Shown piece after piece: positions 7,159 through 17,035 of a stretch of 64,000 nt of DNA. The translations under genes were made by a program, and so were the position numbers. This DNA comes from an uncultured Mesorhizobium sp. GTDB taxonomy: Bacteria; Pseudomonadota; Alphaproteobacteria; Rhizobiales; Rhizobiaceae. Below the pieces are notes generated by a model. It saw only the letters and a program-made list of their open reading frames with translations, was not told the DNA's origin and did no database searches. Every line of letters begins with the position of its first letter. Position 1 is the first letter of the stretch. The DNA is taken from NCBI GenBank assembly GCA_937958475.1, contig CALFXR010000110.1:1-64000 (forward strand), in the 5' to 3' direction.

Positions 7159-8964
7159 ATGGCCGAGACGGCACTGGTCGACGAGGGCAAACGGCGGAAA
7201 TCGCTCAGGCCGCTGGCGAGACTGCTCCCCTACATGAAGCGCTACAGCGGCATGGTCGTGGCGGCGCTGTTCTTCCTCACCGTCGCCGCGGCGACGACGC
7301 TGACGCTGCCGCTCGCCGTGCGCCGCATGATCGACCACGGCTTCTCCGGCGCCGACACGACCTTCATCGCCAACTACTTCTCGATGATGGTGGTGATCGC
7401 GGCCGTGCTCGCGCTGGCGTCGGCCTGCCGATACTACTTCGTCATCACGCTCGGCGAGCGGGTCGTCTCGGACCTGCGCCGCGACGTCTTCGCCCATGTC
7501 ACCAACCTGTCGCCTTCGTTCTTCGACACGGCGCAGTCGGGCGAGATCGTCTCCAGGCTCGCCGCCGACACCACGCAGATCAAGTCGGCGGTGGGCGCCA
7601 CGGCGTCGCTGGCGCTGCGCAATGCGATCATGGGCCTCGGCGCGCTCGGCATGATGGTGTTCACCAGCCCGAAGCTGTCGGGTCTCGTGATTGCCGCCAT
7701 TCCCTTCATCGTGCTGCCGCTGGTGGCGTTCGGCCGCTCGGTGCGCCGCCGCTCGCGCACCGCGCAGGACACGCTGGCGCAGGCCACCGCCTATGCCGGC
7801 GAGCAGATCGGCGCAGTGCGCACGCTTCAGGCCTTCACCAACGAAGGCCTCGTCACGGCCAAGTTCGCGGCCGCCGTCGAGAGCGCCTTCCAGGCGGCGC
7901 GGGCGTCGGTGCTGGCGCGCGCGGTGCTCACCTTCTTCGCCATCTTCGCCGTGTTCTCCTCGGTCGTCGCCGTGCTCTGGTTCGGCTCGCGCGACGTGCT
8001 TGAAGGCACGATCTCGGCGGGCACGCTCGGCCAGTTCCTGCTCTATTCGGTGATCGCCGCCGGCGCCCTGGGCGCGCTGTCGGAGGTCTGGGGGGAACTC
8101 AGCCAGGCCGCGGGCGCCACCGAAAGGCTCGCCGAACTGCTCGACGAGGTGCCGGCCATCGCCGCGCCGGCTTCGCCGAAGCCGCTGCCGGCCGCCAGCC
8201 GCGGCGCCGTCGCCTTCGCCGGCGTGCACTTCTCCTATCCGACGCGCCCCGACCGCCCGGCACTACACGGGCTCAGCTTCGCGGTGAAGCCGGGCGAGAC
8301 GGTCGCCATCGTCGGGCCGTCCGGCGCCGGGAAGAGCACCGTGTTCGGCCTCATCCTGCGCTACTACGACCCGCAGTCGGGCACGGTGACGATCGACGGC
8401 GTCGACATCAGCGAGGCCGATCCGGTCGAGGTCAGGCGGCGCATCGCCATCGTCCCGCAGGACACGACCGTGTTCGCCACCAGCGTGCGCGAGAACATCG
8501 CCTTCGGCCGGCCGGGCGCCAGCGACGCCGACATCGAGGCCGCCGCGCGCGCGGCGCGGGCGGACGAGTTCATCCAGAAGCTCGACCGCGGCTACGACAC
8601 CGAGGTCGGCGAGCGCGGGATCATGTTGTCGGGCGGCCAGCGCCAGCGCCTCGCGATCGCCCGCGCCATCCTGCGCGACGCGCCGATCCTGCTGCTCGAC
8701 GAGGCGACGTCGGCGCTCGACGCCGAAAGCGAGAAGCTGGTGCAGTCGGCGCTGGAACTGCTCATGAAGGGCCGCACGACGATCGTCATCGCCCACCGGC
8801 TGGCGACCGTGCTCAAGGCCGACCGCATCCTGGTCATGGACGAGGGCTGCATCGTCGAGGAAGGCACGCATCAGAGCCTGGTCGCCAAGGGCGGCGTCTA
8901 TGCGCGCCTGGCGAAGCTGCAGTTCGAAGCCGGCTCCAACGCCTATCGCGGCGCCGCGGAGTAG
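7159..8964 (+). CDS. ABC exporter, fused permease and ATPase (MsbA/ABCB type)
   Basis: This 601-aa half-transporter has an N-terminal six-helix exporter domain (about residues 20-310) and a C-terminal nucleotide-binding domain with Walker A GPSGAGKS at 386-393, signature LSGGQRQR at about 490, Walker B ILLLDEATSALD and the switch IVIAHR. It must form a homodimer or pair with another half-transporter in the inner membrane. The divergence from rpmE is common in Hyphomicrobiales. Substrate cannot be read from sequence; lipids or drugs are typical for this class. Confidence 0.92.
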   Translation: MAETALVDEGKRRKSLRPLARLLPYMKRYSGMVVAALFFLTVAAATTLTLPLAVRRMIDHGFSGADTTFIANYFSMMVVIAAVLALASACRYYFVITLGERVVSDLRRDVFAHVTNLSPSFFDTAQSGEIVSRLAADTTQIKSAVGATASLALRNAIMGLGALGMMVFTSPKLSGLVIAAIPFIVLPLVAFGRSVRRRSRTAQDTLAQATAYAGEQIGAVRTLQAFTNEGLVTAKFAAAVESAFQAARASVLARAVLTFFAIFAVFSSVVAVLWFGSRDVLEGTISAGTLGQFLLYSVIAAGALGALSEVWGELSQAAGATERLAELLDEVPAIAAPASPKPLPAASRGAVAFAGVHFSYPTRPDRPALHGLSFAVKPGETVAIVGPSGAGKSTVFGLILRYYDPQSGTVTIDGVDISEADPVEVRRRIAIVPQDTTVFATSVRENIAFGRPGASDADIEAAARAARADEFIQKLDRGYDTEVGERGIMLSGGQRQRLAIARAILRDAPILLLDEATSALDAESEKLVQSALELLMKGRTTIVIAHRLATVLKADRILVMDEGCIVEEGTHQSLVAKGGVYARLAKLQFEAGSNAYRGAAE

Positions 8965-9147
8965 GGCGGACTGGGACTACGCGCGGCCGGCGCGGGGCCG
9001 GGTACGACTGCTGCAAGAGCAGCCCGGCGCCGGGAATGCAGCGGGGACTGGTCCTTCGCTGGCCGTTGGCGCGATTCCCCGTCACGCGGGACGCCGACAG
9101 AGGGCGGCGATAGCCTTCAGGGGAAAAGCCGCAGCAAGTGTGGAGTT

Positions 9148-9222
9148 TGGTACGCCCAAGGGGAATCGAACCCCTGTTTGCGCCGTGAGAGGGCGCCGTC
9201 CTGACCGCTAGACGATGGGCGC
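9148..9222 (-). tRNA. tRNA-Glu (CTC anticodon)
   Basis: On the minus strand the sequence folds as a cloverleaf: acceptor GCGCCCA paired with TGGGCGT, D arm TCTAGCGGTCAGGA, anticodon stem GGCGCC/GGCGC around the loop CTCTCAC (anticodon CTC), T arm CAGGGGTTCGATTCCCCTT, discriminator A and an encoded CCA at 9150-9148. The first pair is G-U. Confidence 0.95.
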
Positions 9223-9233
9223 AGCGATCCGCG

Positions 9234-9262
9234 ATATAGGCTGCGGTCGCGCAAATTGCAAC
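9234..9262 (-). promoter_or_regulatory. Promoter of tRNA-Glu
   Basis: On the minus strand GTTGCA (9262-9257), 17 bases and CTATAT (9239-9234) form a good alphaproteobacterial promoter ending 11 bases before the mature tRNA 5' end. Confidence 0.6.
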
Positions 9263-9317
9263 CCGATTTTCCGCGGCGATTTCGACCTTTCTCGCACGGT
9301 CTCCGCCCCGCGGCGGC

Positions 9318-9722
9318 TCAGCGCCGAGGCTCGATCAGGTCCCAGCGGTTGCCGTAGAGGTCCTCGAAGACGGCGACCGTGCCGTAGGCCTCGCGGCGGG
9401 GCTCTTCGAGGAAGCGCACGCCGGCGGAAAGCATCGACGCGTGGTCGCGGGCGAAATCGTCGGTGTCGAGGAAGAGGAAGACGCGGCCGCCGGCCTGGTC
9501 GCCGACGCGCGCGGCCTGCGCCTCATCGGATGCCTGGGCCAGCAGCAGCCGTGCACCGCGGGCACCGGCGGCGAGCACCACCCAGCGCTTGCCGCCGCCG
9601 AAGTCGATGTCCTCGGCGAGGGCGAAGCCGAGCTTTCCGGTGTACCAGGCGATCGCCTCGTCGTAGTCGGCGACGAGGAGCGCGACCGTCGCGACGGCGC
9701 GGTCGGGAATGCCGGCGCTCAT
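9318..9722 (-). CDS. VOC superfamily (glyoxalase-like) protein
   Basis: This 134-aa protein has the paired beta-alpha-beta-beta-beta layout of the vicinal oxygen chelate superfamily: an opening VATVALLVADYDEAIAWYTGKLGF and a C-terminal EDLYGNRWDLIEPR holding a likely metal ligand Glu. The start ATG overlaps the stop codon of the DUF6476 gene by four bases, so the two are co-translated. Substrate unknown. Confidence 0.88.
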   Translation of the reverse strand: MSAGIPDRAVATVALLVADYDEAIAWYTGKLGFALAEDIDFGGGKRWVVLAAGARGARLLLAQASDEAQAARVGDQAGGRVFLFLDTDDFARDHASMLSAGVRFLEEPRREAYGTVAVFEDLYGNRWDLIEPRR

Positions 9723-10099
9723 TGCCCGGTGAGGGCGATGCGCGTCACGACGCGGCGGGCGGCGATGTCGTAGATCAGCAGCGAGCGCTGGCCGCCGGCG
9801 GCCTCGAGCTCGAGCGAGACGCGGTTGCCGGAAAGGGCGTGGCCGACGACGCGCGACCCGGCCGGCAGCGGCAGGTCGAGTTCGAGCGGGGCGCCGCCGG
9901 GCGCCGGGATCTCGGAGACCGCGTCGGCCGGCGCTTCGTTGTCGAAGGTCTTGTAGACAACCGCGACCAGCACCGCCATAACGGCCAGGAAAAGGAGCCC
10001 GAGATTGACGGCGACGAAGCGCACCATCTTGCGCCGCACGCGTTCCGTCGCCGGATCGAGCGGCTTCTCCTCGGTGTCGTCGGCTGACGGCCTGGCCAT
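9719..10099 (-). CDS. DUF6476 family membrane protein
   Basis: This 126-aa protein has a cytosolic Arg/Lys-rich start (ATERVRRKMVRF), one transmembrane helix (about residues 27-48) and a C-terminal periplasmic domain of beta character ending RVVTRIALTGQ. The layout matches the alphaproteobacterial DUF6476 family, which has no known function. It is the first gene of a two-gene unit with the VOC gene and is divergent from the pseudouridine synthase gene. Confidence 0.75.
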   Translation of the reverse strand: MARPSADDTEEKPLDPATERVRRKMVRFVAVNLGLLFLAVMAVLVAVVYKTFDNEAPADAVSEIPAPGGAPLELDLPLPAGSRVVGHALSGNRVSLELEAAGGQRSLLIYDIAARRVVTRIALTGQ

Positions 10100-10123
10100 G
10101 ATCAGTTTGCCCCGGATGTTCTG

Positions 10124-11152
10124 ATGAGCGACCCTGATAGCGAAGAGGGCCTGCGATTGAAAGTGCTGCATGCCGACGCGGATGCCGCGGGCATGCGCCT
10201 CGACCAATGGCTGGCCGGGCTGCTGGCGCCGGACTTCTCGCGCAGCCGCATCCAGGCGCTGATCCGCGACGGCCAGGTCGAGATCGCCGGCAGGGCGATC
10301 GAGGAGCCGAAGAAGAAGCTCGCCGGCGGCGAGACGGTGACCGTGGCGCTGCCCGAGCCGGAACCGCCCGAACCCGAGGGCGAGGCGATCCCGCTGACGA
10401 TCCTGCACGAGGACGCGGCCTTGGTCGTCGTCGACAAGCCGTCCGGGCTCGTCGTCCATCCGGGCGCCGGCAACTGGACCGGGACGCTGGTCAACGCGCT
10501 GATCCACCATTGCGGCGACAGCCTGTCGGGCATCGGCGGGATCAGGCGGCCGGGCATCGTCCATCGCCTCGACAAGGAGACCAGCGGCGTCATGGTGGTG
10601 GCCAAGACGGACGTCGCCCACCGCGCCCTGTCGGAGGCTTTCGCCGACCACGGCGCGTCGGGCGGGCTGGAGCGCGCCTATGTGGCGCTGGTCTGGGGCG
10701 CGCCGGCACGGATGTCGGGCACCGTCGACGCGCCGCTCGGCCGCGCCGCCGACCGGGTGCGCCGCGCCGTGGTGCCGGAAGGCCGCGCCGACGCCCGCCA
10801 CGCCGTGACCCACTACCGCGTGCTGGAACGCTTCGGCGACGACGGCGCCGGTTCGCCGCTGGCCTCGCTGGTCGAATGCCGGCTGGAGACCGGCCGCACG
10901 CACCAGATCCGCGTCCACATGGCCCATATCGGCCACCCGGTCCTCGGCGATCCCGACTACGGCCAGGGCTTCCGCACCAAGGCCAACCGCCTGCCCGAGC
11001 CGCTGCGCGGCATGGTGCAGGCCTTCCCGCGCCAGGCCCTGCATGCCCGGCTGCTCGGCTTCGACCATCCCGCAACGGGCGAACACATGCGCTTCGAGGC
11101 GGAACTGCCGGCCGACATGGCCGCGCTGGTCGAGGCGTTCCGGGCGCTCTGA
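10124..11152 (+). CDS. rluD: RluA-family pseudouridine synthase (RluD-like)
   Basis: This 342-aa enzyme has an N-terminal S4 RNA-binding domain (about residues 25-85) and a pseudouridine synthase domain with the catalytic segment HRLDKETSGVMVVAKT, Asp being the nucleophile. Full-length RluD-like architecture suggests modification of the 23S rRNA helix 69 region. In Hyphomicrobiales the gene is regularly found just before rpoH, as here. The assignment to RluD rather than RluC is by context. Confidence 0.88.
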   Translation: MSDPDSEEGLRLKVLHADADAAGMRLDQWLAGLLAPDFSRSRIQALIRDGQVEIAGRAIEEPKKKLAGGETVTVALPEPEPPEPEGEAIPLTILHEDAALVVVDKPSGLVVHPGAGNWTGTLVNALIHHCGDSLSGIGGIRRPGIVHRLDKETSGVMVVAKTDVAHRALSEAFADHGASGGLERAYVALVWGAPARMSGTVDAPLGRAADRVRRAVVPEGRADARHAVTHYRVLERFGDDGAGSPLASLVECRLETGRTHQIRVHMAHIGHPVLGDPDYGQGFRTKANRLPEPLRGMVQAFPRQALHARLLGFDHPATGEHMRFEAELPADMAALVEAFRAL

Positions 11153-11195
11153 GCGCCGACGTCGTTCACTTCGCCGTGACGCACTGTTTCGAGTT

Positions 11196-11231
11196 GAACA
11201 AATTCGTGCTTTTCCGCATTTGTTCCTATAT
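11196..11231 (+). promoter_or_regulatory. Inverted repeat abutting the rpoH -10 box
   Basis: GAACAAAT at 11196-11203 and ATTTGTTC at 11218-11225 form perfect 8-base arms around a 14-base spacer, immediately followed by CTATAT at 11226-11231, the alphaproteobacterial -10 consensus. The arms span the -35 region, so a repressor or activator acting on rpoH would fit. No regulator is identified. Confidence 0.5.
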
Positions 11232-11317
11232 AAGGTCCGCAGTGCGGGGGTTTTTTGCACCGCGCCACATGCCCGCCTTGTTCAGGGGGCACACTAGAGA
11301 AGAGGGAGGGTGCTTCA

Positions 11318-12223
11318 ATGGCCCAGTCACTACCCAGCATCGTTTCCGGCGAAGGCGGGCTTTCCCGCTACCTGGAAGAAATCCGCCGCTTCCCGATGCT
11401 CCAGCCGCAGGAAGAGTACATGCTCGCCAAGCGGTACCAGGAGCACGAGGACACCGGCGCCGCCCACAAGCTCGTCACCAGCCATTTGCGGCTCGTCGCC
11501 AAGATCGCGATGGGCTACCGCGGCTACGGCCTGCCGATCGGCGAAGTCATCTCGGAAGGCAATGTCGGCCTCATGCAGGCCGTGAAGAAATTCGAGCCGG
11601 AGCGCGGCTTCCGGCTGGCGACCTACGCCATGTGGTGGATCAAGGCCTCGATCCAGGAGTACATCCTGCGCTCGTGGAGCCTGGTCAAGATGGGCACGAC
11701 CGCCAACCAGAAGCGCCTGTTCTTCAACCTGCGCAAGGTGAAGGGCAAGATCCAGGCGCTCGACGAGGGCGATCTCAAGCCCGACCAGATCGCCGAGATC
11801 GCGACCAGGCTCAACGTCTCCCAGGAAGAGGTCGTGTCGATGAACCGGCGCCTGTCCGGCGACGCGTCGCTGAACGCGCCGATCCGCGCAGGCGAGGGCG
11901 AGTCCGGCGAATGGCAGGACTGGCTCGTCGACGACCACGACAGCCAGGAAGACATGCTCATCGAGCAGGACGAGCTGGAGAACCGCCGGTCGATGCTCGC
12001 CGACGCGATGTCGGTGCTCAACGATCGCGAGCGCCGCATCTTCGAGGCGCGCCGACTCGCCGAGGAGCCGCTGACGCTGGAAGAGCTCTCGTCCGAGTTC
12101 GACATCAGCCGCGAGCGCGTGCGCCAGATCGAGGTGCGCGCCTTCGAGAAGATCCAGGACGCGGTGAAGGCCGCGGCACGCAGGCAGGCGCAGGCCCTGC
12201 GCACCATCGAAGCGACCGCCTGA
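11318..12223 (+). CDS. rpoH: RNA polymerase heat-shock sigma factor RpoH (sigma-32)
   Basis: This 301-aa sigma factor shows region 2 with FRLATYAMWWIKASIQEYI (2.3/2.4), the RpoH-specific box QKRLFFNLRK and region 4 with LTLEELSSEFDISRERVRQIE. It directs transcription of chaperone and protease genes, including ftsH, which also lies in this window. The ATG at 11318 follows an AGAGGGAGGG ribosome site. Upstream lies a dyad next to the -10 box; a strong terminator follows the gene. Confidence 0.97.
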   Translation: MAQSLPSIVSGEGGLSRYLEEIRRFPMLQPQEEYMLAKRYQEHEDTGAAHKLVTSHLRLVAKIAMGYRGYGLPIGEVISEGNVGLMQAVKKFEPERGFRLATYAMWWIKASIQEYILRSWSLVKMGTTANQKRLFFNLRKVKGKIQALDEGDLKPDQIAEIATRLNVSQEEVVSMNRRLSGDASLNAPIRAGEGESGEWQDWLVDDHDSQEDMLIEQDELENRRSMLADAMSVLNDRERRIFEARRLAEEPLTLEELSSEFDISRERVRQIEVRAFEKIQDAVKAAARRQAQALRTIEATA

Positions 12224-12264
12224 CGGCGACATCCGCCGCCGAAGGCTAGTACCGAAATCGGAAA

Positions 12265-12297
12265 GGCCGTTCTCCGTCGCTGGAGAGCGGCCTTTTT
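12265..12297 (+). terminator. Rho-independent terminator of rpoH
   Basis: An 11-bp stem with one G-U pair (arms 12265-12275 and 12282-12292), a 6-base loop and five T residues (12293-12297) begin 41 bases after the rpoH stop codon. Confidence 0.9.
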
Positions 12298-12407
12298 CGT
12301 GCCCGACGGAAGGCGCCTGGCGGCCGGCGGCGGCCCGGGCGCAGCTTGCGCCGAAGCTTGGCGATGACCCGCGGAGACCATAGACTGGACCGCGGGGGGA
12401 CATCCGC

Positions 12408-13796
12408 ATGCGATCCAGGTTCCGGATACCGGCCGCCGCGATGGCGCTGCTCGCCTGGCTGACGCCGGCCGCCGCCACGGAAGATGCGGGGCCGTGTCCC
12501 TTCACCATTTCCGAGGCCCTGTCGCAGGCCGAGCACCAGCTCGCCACGCTCTACATGACCCGCCAGGCGGTCTGGATGCTCGATCGAACGGGAATGCCTC
12601 CGCGCGAGTTTCTTTCGGCGATGGAATACTACCTGGAGCCCGGCCAGTTCGGCCGCGAGGACGACCGCAGCGGGCTCCTGTTCTATATCGCGTCGGAAGA
12701 AGACGTCTGCGTCGTGTTCGCGCGGATGACCGACACCCCCCACAGTTATCCCTCGGGCGGCGTCAGCCTCGTGGAAGTGACGATGCGGGCCCTGCCGCTG
12801 CCGGCGACGGAACTGGCGTCGCTGGTGGACGATCGCCTGCGGGGGCTGGTCGAAGCCGCCCCCATGGTGCGCGCGCCGGTGCCGCTGTCGGATTTCGCGC
12901 GCCAGCAGACGCGCGGCGCGACGCGGCTGTCGCGCGGCGAGGCGCCGGCAGACCCGGCCGCGCTGCTCGGCGACATCGCCGAGGCGCTGTTTCCCCCGGA
13001 GATCGCCCAGGCACTCGGTTCGCTGAGCTCGCTGACCATCGTGCCGGCGCTCAATCTCGGCAAGGTCCCCTTCGCCGCGCTGGATCCGACCGCCGAGGGG
13101 ACGATCCTCATGAAGCATGCGGCGGTGAACGTCGAAAGCTCGATGCGGAGCATCTTCGAGCGCACCATCTTCGCGTGGGAACCCACGCCGCCGAAGAACC
13201 CGCTGGTCGTCGGGGATCCGGATGCGCGCAACGATCCCGACTGGCTGCTGCCGCGGCTGCCGGGCGCGGCCGACGAGGCGCGCGCGGTGGCCGCCCTGTG
13301 GAAAGGCACGGCCATCACCGGCGCCGAGGCGACGCCCGAACGCGTGCTGGAGCAGATGGAGGACGCCGATTACATCCACATCGCCGCGCACGGCATCGCC
13401 AGCATCGAGAAGCCGATGGACAACAGCTTCCTCGCCCTGGCGGGCGGGAGGCTGACGGCGCGCCAGATCCAGTCGCTGAAGCTGGCGAGCCTGCCGATCG
13501 TCGTCCTCAGCGCGTGCCAGAGTGCGCTCGGCAGCCCGCTCGAGGCAGGCATCATCGGCGTCGCACGCGCCTTCGTCATTGCCGGATCGATCGGCGTCGT
13601 GGCCAGCCTGTGGAATGTCGACGACGAGGCAACCGCGGCCGTGATGCGCCGTTTCGCCGAGCTGCTCCTGGAGACGAATCCGGCGGATGCGCTTCGGCGC
13701 GCCCAGCTGGAGGCTTTGGAGCGATGGCCTTCGCCGCAGGTATGGGCGGCCTTCATCCTGTACGGCCCCCGCATCGTAACCAACGGCAGCCGGTAG
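12408..13796 (+). CDS. Exported CHAT-domain protein (caspase-like peptidase fold)
   Basis: This 462-aa protein has a signal peptide (hydrophobic core about residues 8-18, cleavage near AAA at 21-23) and a C-terminal CHAT domain from about residue 190. Both catalytic elements are present: the His motif YIHIAAHG and the Cys motif VVLSACQSALG, followed by SLWNVDD. CHAT domains are cysteine peptidases of the caspase/separase clan, usually cytosolic; export is notable. No TPR repeats are evident in the N-terminal half. It is monocistronic and converges on the next gene with nine bases between them. Target unknown. Confidence 0.85.
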   Translation: MRSRFRIPAAAMALLAWLTPAAATEDAGPCPFTISEALSQAEHQLATLYMTRQAVWMLDRTGMPPREFLSAMEYYLEPGQFGREDDRSGLLFYIASEEDVCVVFARMTDTPHSYPSGGVSLVEVTMRALPLPATELASLVDDRLRGLVEAAPMVRAPVPLSDFARQQTRGATRLSRGEAPADPAALLGDIAEALFPPEIAQALGSLSSLTIVPALNLGKVPFAALDPTAEGTILMKHAAVNVESSMRSIFERTIFAWEPTPPKNPLVVGDPDARNDPDWLLPRLPGAADEARAVAALWKGTAITGAEATPERVLEQMEDADYIHIAAHGIASIEKPMDNSFLALAGGRLTARQIQSLKLASLPIVVLSACQSALGSPLEAGIIGVARAFVIAGSIGVVASLWNVDDEATAAVMRRFAELLLETNPADALRRAQLEALERWPSPQVWAAFILYGPRIVTNGSR

Positions 13797-13805
13797 CCGG
13801 CGCCG

Positions 13806-15482
13806 TCAGCCGGCGTTCGCGGCCTGCCAGGCCTTGATCGCCTCGTCGAAGGCCTTCTCGCCGGGAATCCCCTTCTCCATGGTGATCAGGGCGCGGCGGC
13901 CGGACTTGTAGACGACCGGGATGTCGATCCAGTTCTGCCGGCCGAGAAGCTGCAGGTTGGCGTCGATCTCGGCCTTCGAATCGTTGAGCGCGATGAGGAA
14001 GTAGCCGTCGGCGATCTTGGCCGGCATGCCGATCAGCGGGTTGCCCGGCGCTTCCTCGGTGTCCTTCAGCGCAAAGCGCAGGATGTTGTCGATGCCGCCG
14101 CCGCCGAAGCCTTCGGGGGTGAGGAAGATCAGCTCGATGATGTGGCTCGCCGGCAGCGTCTGGTCGGCGTTCCTGCGGATGGTCATGCGCAATTGCAGGT
14201 TCTTGGCCGGGATCGTCGCCTCGCCGCGGATCGCCGGCTCGGGCGGCGCGTCGCCGCCGGGCGATTCGCGCACCACCGACCAGACGATCGAGCCGCTCTC
14301 GGCGGAGCCCTGGGCCGAACTGGTCCGCTCCTCGTAGAAGATCGCCTTCTGGCCGACGGCGACCTGTGCGACGGGCGGCTGCTGGGCGGCTGGCGCCGCG
14401 GCCTCCGCGCCTGTCGCCTGCGTCGCCGGAGCGGCCGCGCCGGCGGGCTGCTCGGCTGCCGGCTGCTCGGCTGCCGCCTGCCCCGAAGCGGGCTGCTCGA
14501 CCTGCGACGGTTGGGTCGCGGCGGCGACGGTCGTGCCTTCGCCGACGGCCGGTGCTGCGCCGCCCGCCGGACCCTCGTCGAGTTCGGTGCCGTCGGCATT
14601 GAGGCGCTGGGTGAACTTGGGCTGCGGAGCCGCGGCGGCCGGCTCGGCCGGCTGCGCGGCGGTGGGGGCGCTCTCGGCGGCCGGCGCGGGGGCTGCCGGC
14701 TCGGGGGCTGCCGGCTGCGGCGTCGTGGCCGCGACGTCGGTACCGCCGAGGCCGAGCATGGCGGCGAAATCGTCCTTGTTCAGCCACACCGCGTAGCCGC
14801 CGCCGGCGACGACGAGAAGCGCGACCACGGCGGCGATCGGGACGGCGAGGTTACGCCGCCTGCGGACGGGTGCCTCGCGTGGTTCGTCTTCCGGACCGAA
14901 CGCCGATCGGCCGCCGGCTTCCGGAGCCGCGACGAGATCGTCGTCGTCGAGTTCGTCGGCCGCGGGCGCGACCGCCGCCGGCTGGTGCACGACCGGCCGG
15001 CTCGGAGGCGGAACCTCGCGCCGCGGCGGGGCGGCCGGCGCCGGCCTCTCGGCCGGAGCGTAGGCGGGCTTCGGCGTGCGGAAGGGATCGGCCTCGGGCG
15101 GCGTCGCGGTGGCGGGCCTGGCGGCGGGGGGACCTGTCCAACTGCTCGCCGGCATGGAGGGGCTCGGGGCCGGCGGAATGGCCGGCCTGATGTCCGGCTT
15201 CGCCTGGAGCGAGGCGAACACCTGCTCGAGCTCGGCCAGCGGATCGGACCTGTCGCGCATGGGCCGCGCCGGCGCATATTCCGATTCGACCTGCGTGATC
15301 GCCTCTTCCAGCGAGCGCTTCTGCCGCTCGACGATCGCGGCGGGCGGCGGCGGGCTGATGGCGGCGAGCTTGGCGCCGATCGCGGCGCGGGCCTTCTCGT
15401 AAACCCGGGCGCGCATCTCGGACGTCGGCTTGTCGCCGAGGCCGTCGATCGTCTTCCTCAATACCGCAACGAAATCTGCCAT
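13806..15482 (-). CDS. Single-pass membrane protein with Pro/Ala-rich linkers
   Basis: This 558-aa protein has a conserved N-terminal helical part (about 1-75, opening MADFVAVLRKTIDGLG), a Pro-rich cytosolic linker, one transmembrane helix (LAVPIAAVVALLVVAGGGYAVW, about 213-234), a long Ala/Pro/Gln-rich segment (about 250-375) and a C-terminal beta-rich domain (about 380-558) with IFYEERTSSAQG and GRRALITMEKG. I know of similar unnamed proteins beside purA in Hyphomicrobiales. The topology suggests a periplasmic domain held far from the membrane. Function unknown. Confidence 0.7.
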   Translation of the reverse strand: MADFVAVLRKTIDGLGDKPTSEMRARVYEKARAAIGAKLAAISPPPPAAIVERQKRSLEEAITQVESEYAPARPMRDRSDPLAELEQVFASLQAKPDIRPAIPPAPSPSMPASSWTGPPAARPATATPPEADPFRTPKPAYAPAERPAPAAPPRREVPPPSRPVVHQPAAVAPAADELDDDDLVAAPEAGGRSAFGPEDEPREAPVRRRRNLAVPIAAVVALLVVAGGGYAVWLNKDDFAAMLGLGGTDVAATTPQPAAPEPAAPAPAAESAPTAAQPAEPAAAAPQPKFTQRLNADGTELDEGPAGGAAPAVGEGTTVAAATQPSQVEQPASGQAAAEQPAAEQPAGAAAPATQATGAEAAAPAAQQPPVAQVAVGQKAIFYEERTSSAQGSAESGSIVWSVVRESPGGDAPPEPAIRGEATIPAKNLQLRMTIRRNADQTLPASHIIELIFLTPEGFGGGGIDNILRFALKDTEEAPGNPLIGMPAKIADGYFLIALNDSKAEIDANLQLLGRQNWIDIPVVYKSGRRALITMEKGIPGEKAFDEAIKAWQAANAG

Positions 15483-15546
15483 GCGCTATGTTCCTGATCC
15501 ACCGCGCGGTCGCTCGCCGGGGCTGCCGGCGCAGGGGTGGGCAAAG

Positions 15547-16845
<1,299 letters not shown>

Positions 16846-17035
16846 CTGCAACAATCCCCTTCGCGCGCGGCGCCGTTCGGCAACCGCAAGACGAGGCCTC
16901 TATAGCGTCAAGGATTTGGGAGCGCGACACTTGTTTGCCGGCGGCCGGGCCCTCAGGCCCAACATTTTGTCGCCGGGCCAGGGTTTACGCTGCCGCGGAA
17001 GGGCTCTAGTTCGGATCGCCAGACGGAAGGCCTCG

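Noticed and set aside
12408..13796. CRISPR- or gasdermin-associated CHAT protease
   Set aside because: No effector, gasdermin, Cas or NLR-type gene is near, and the protein carries a signal peptide.
14360..14760. Repetitive plus-strand protein-coding frames opposite the Ala/Pro-rich membrane protein
   Set aside because: These are shadow frames produced by GC-rich low-complexity codons; the minus-strand frame has the consistent domain structure.
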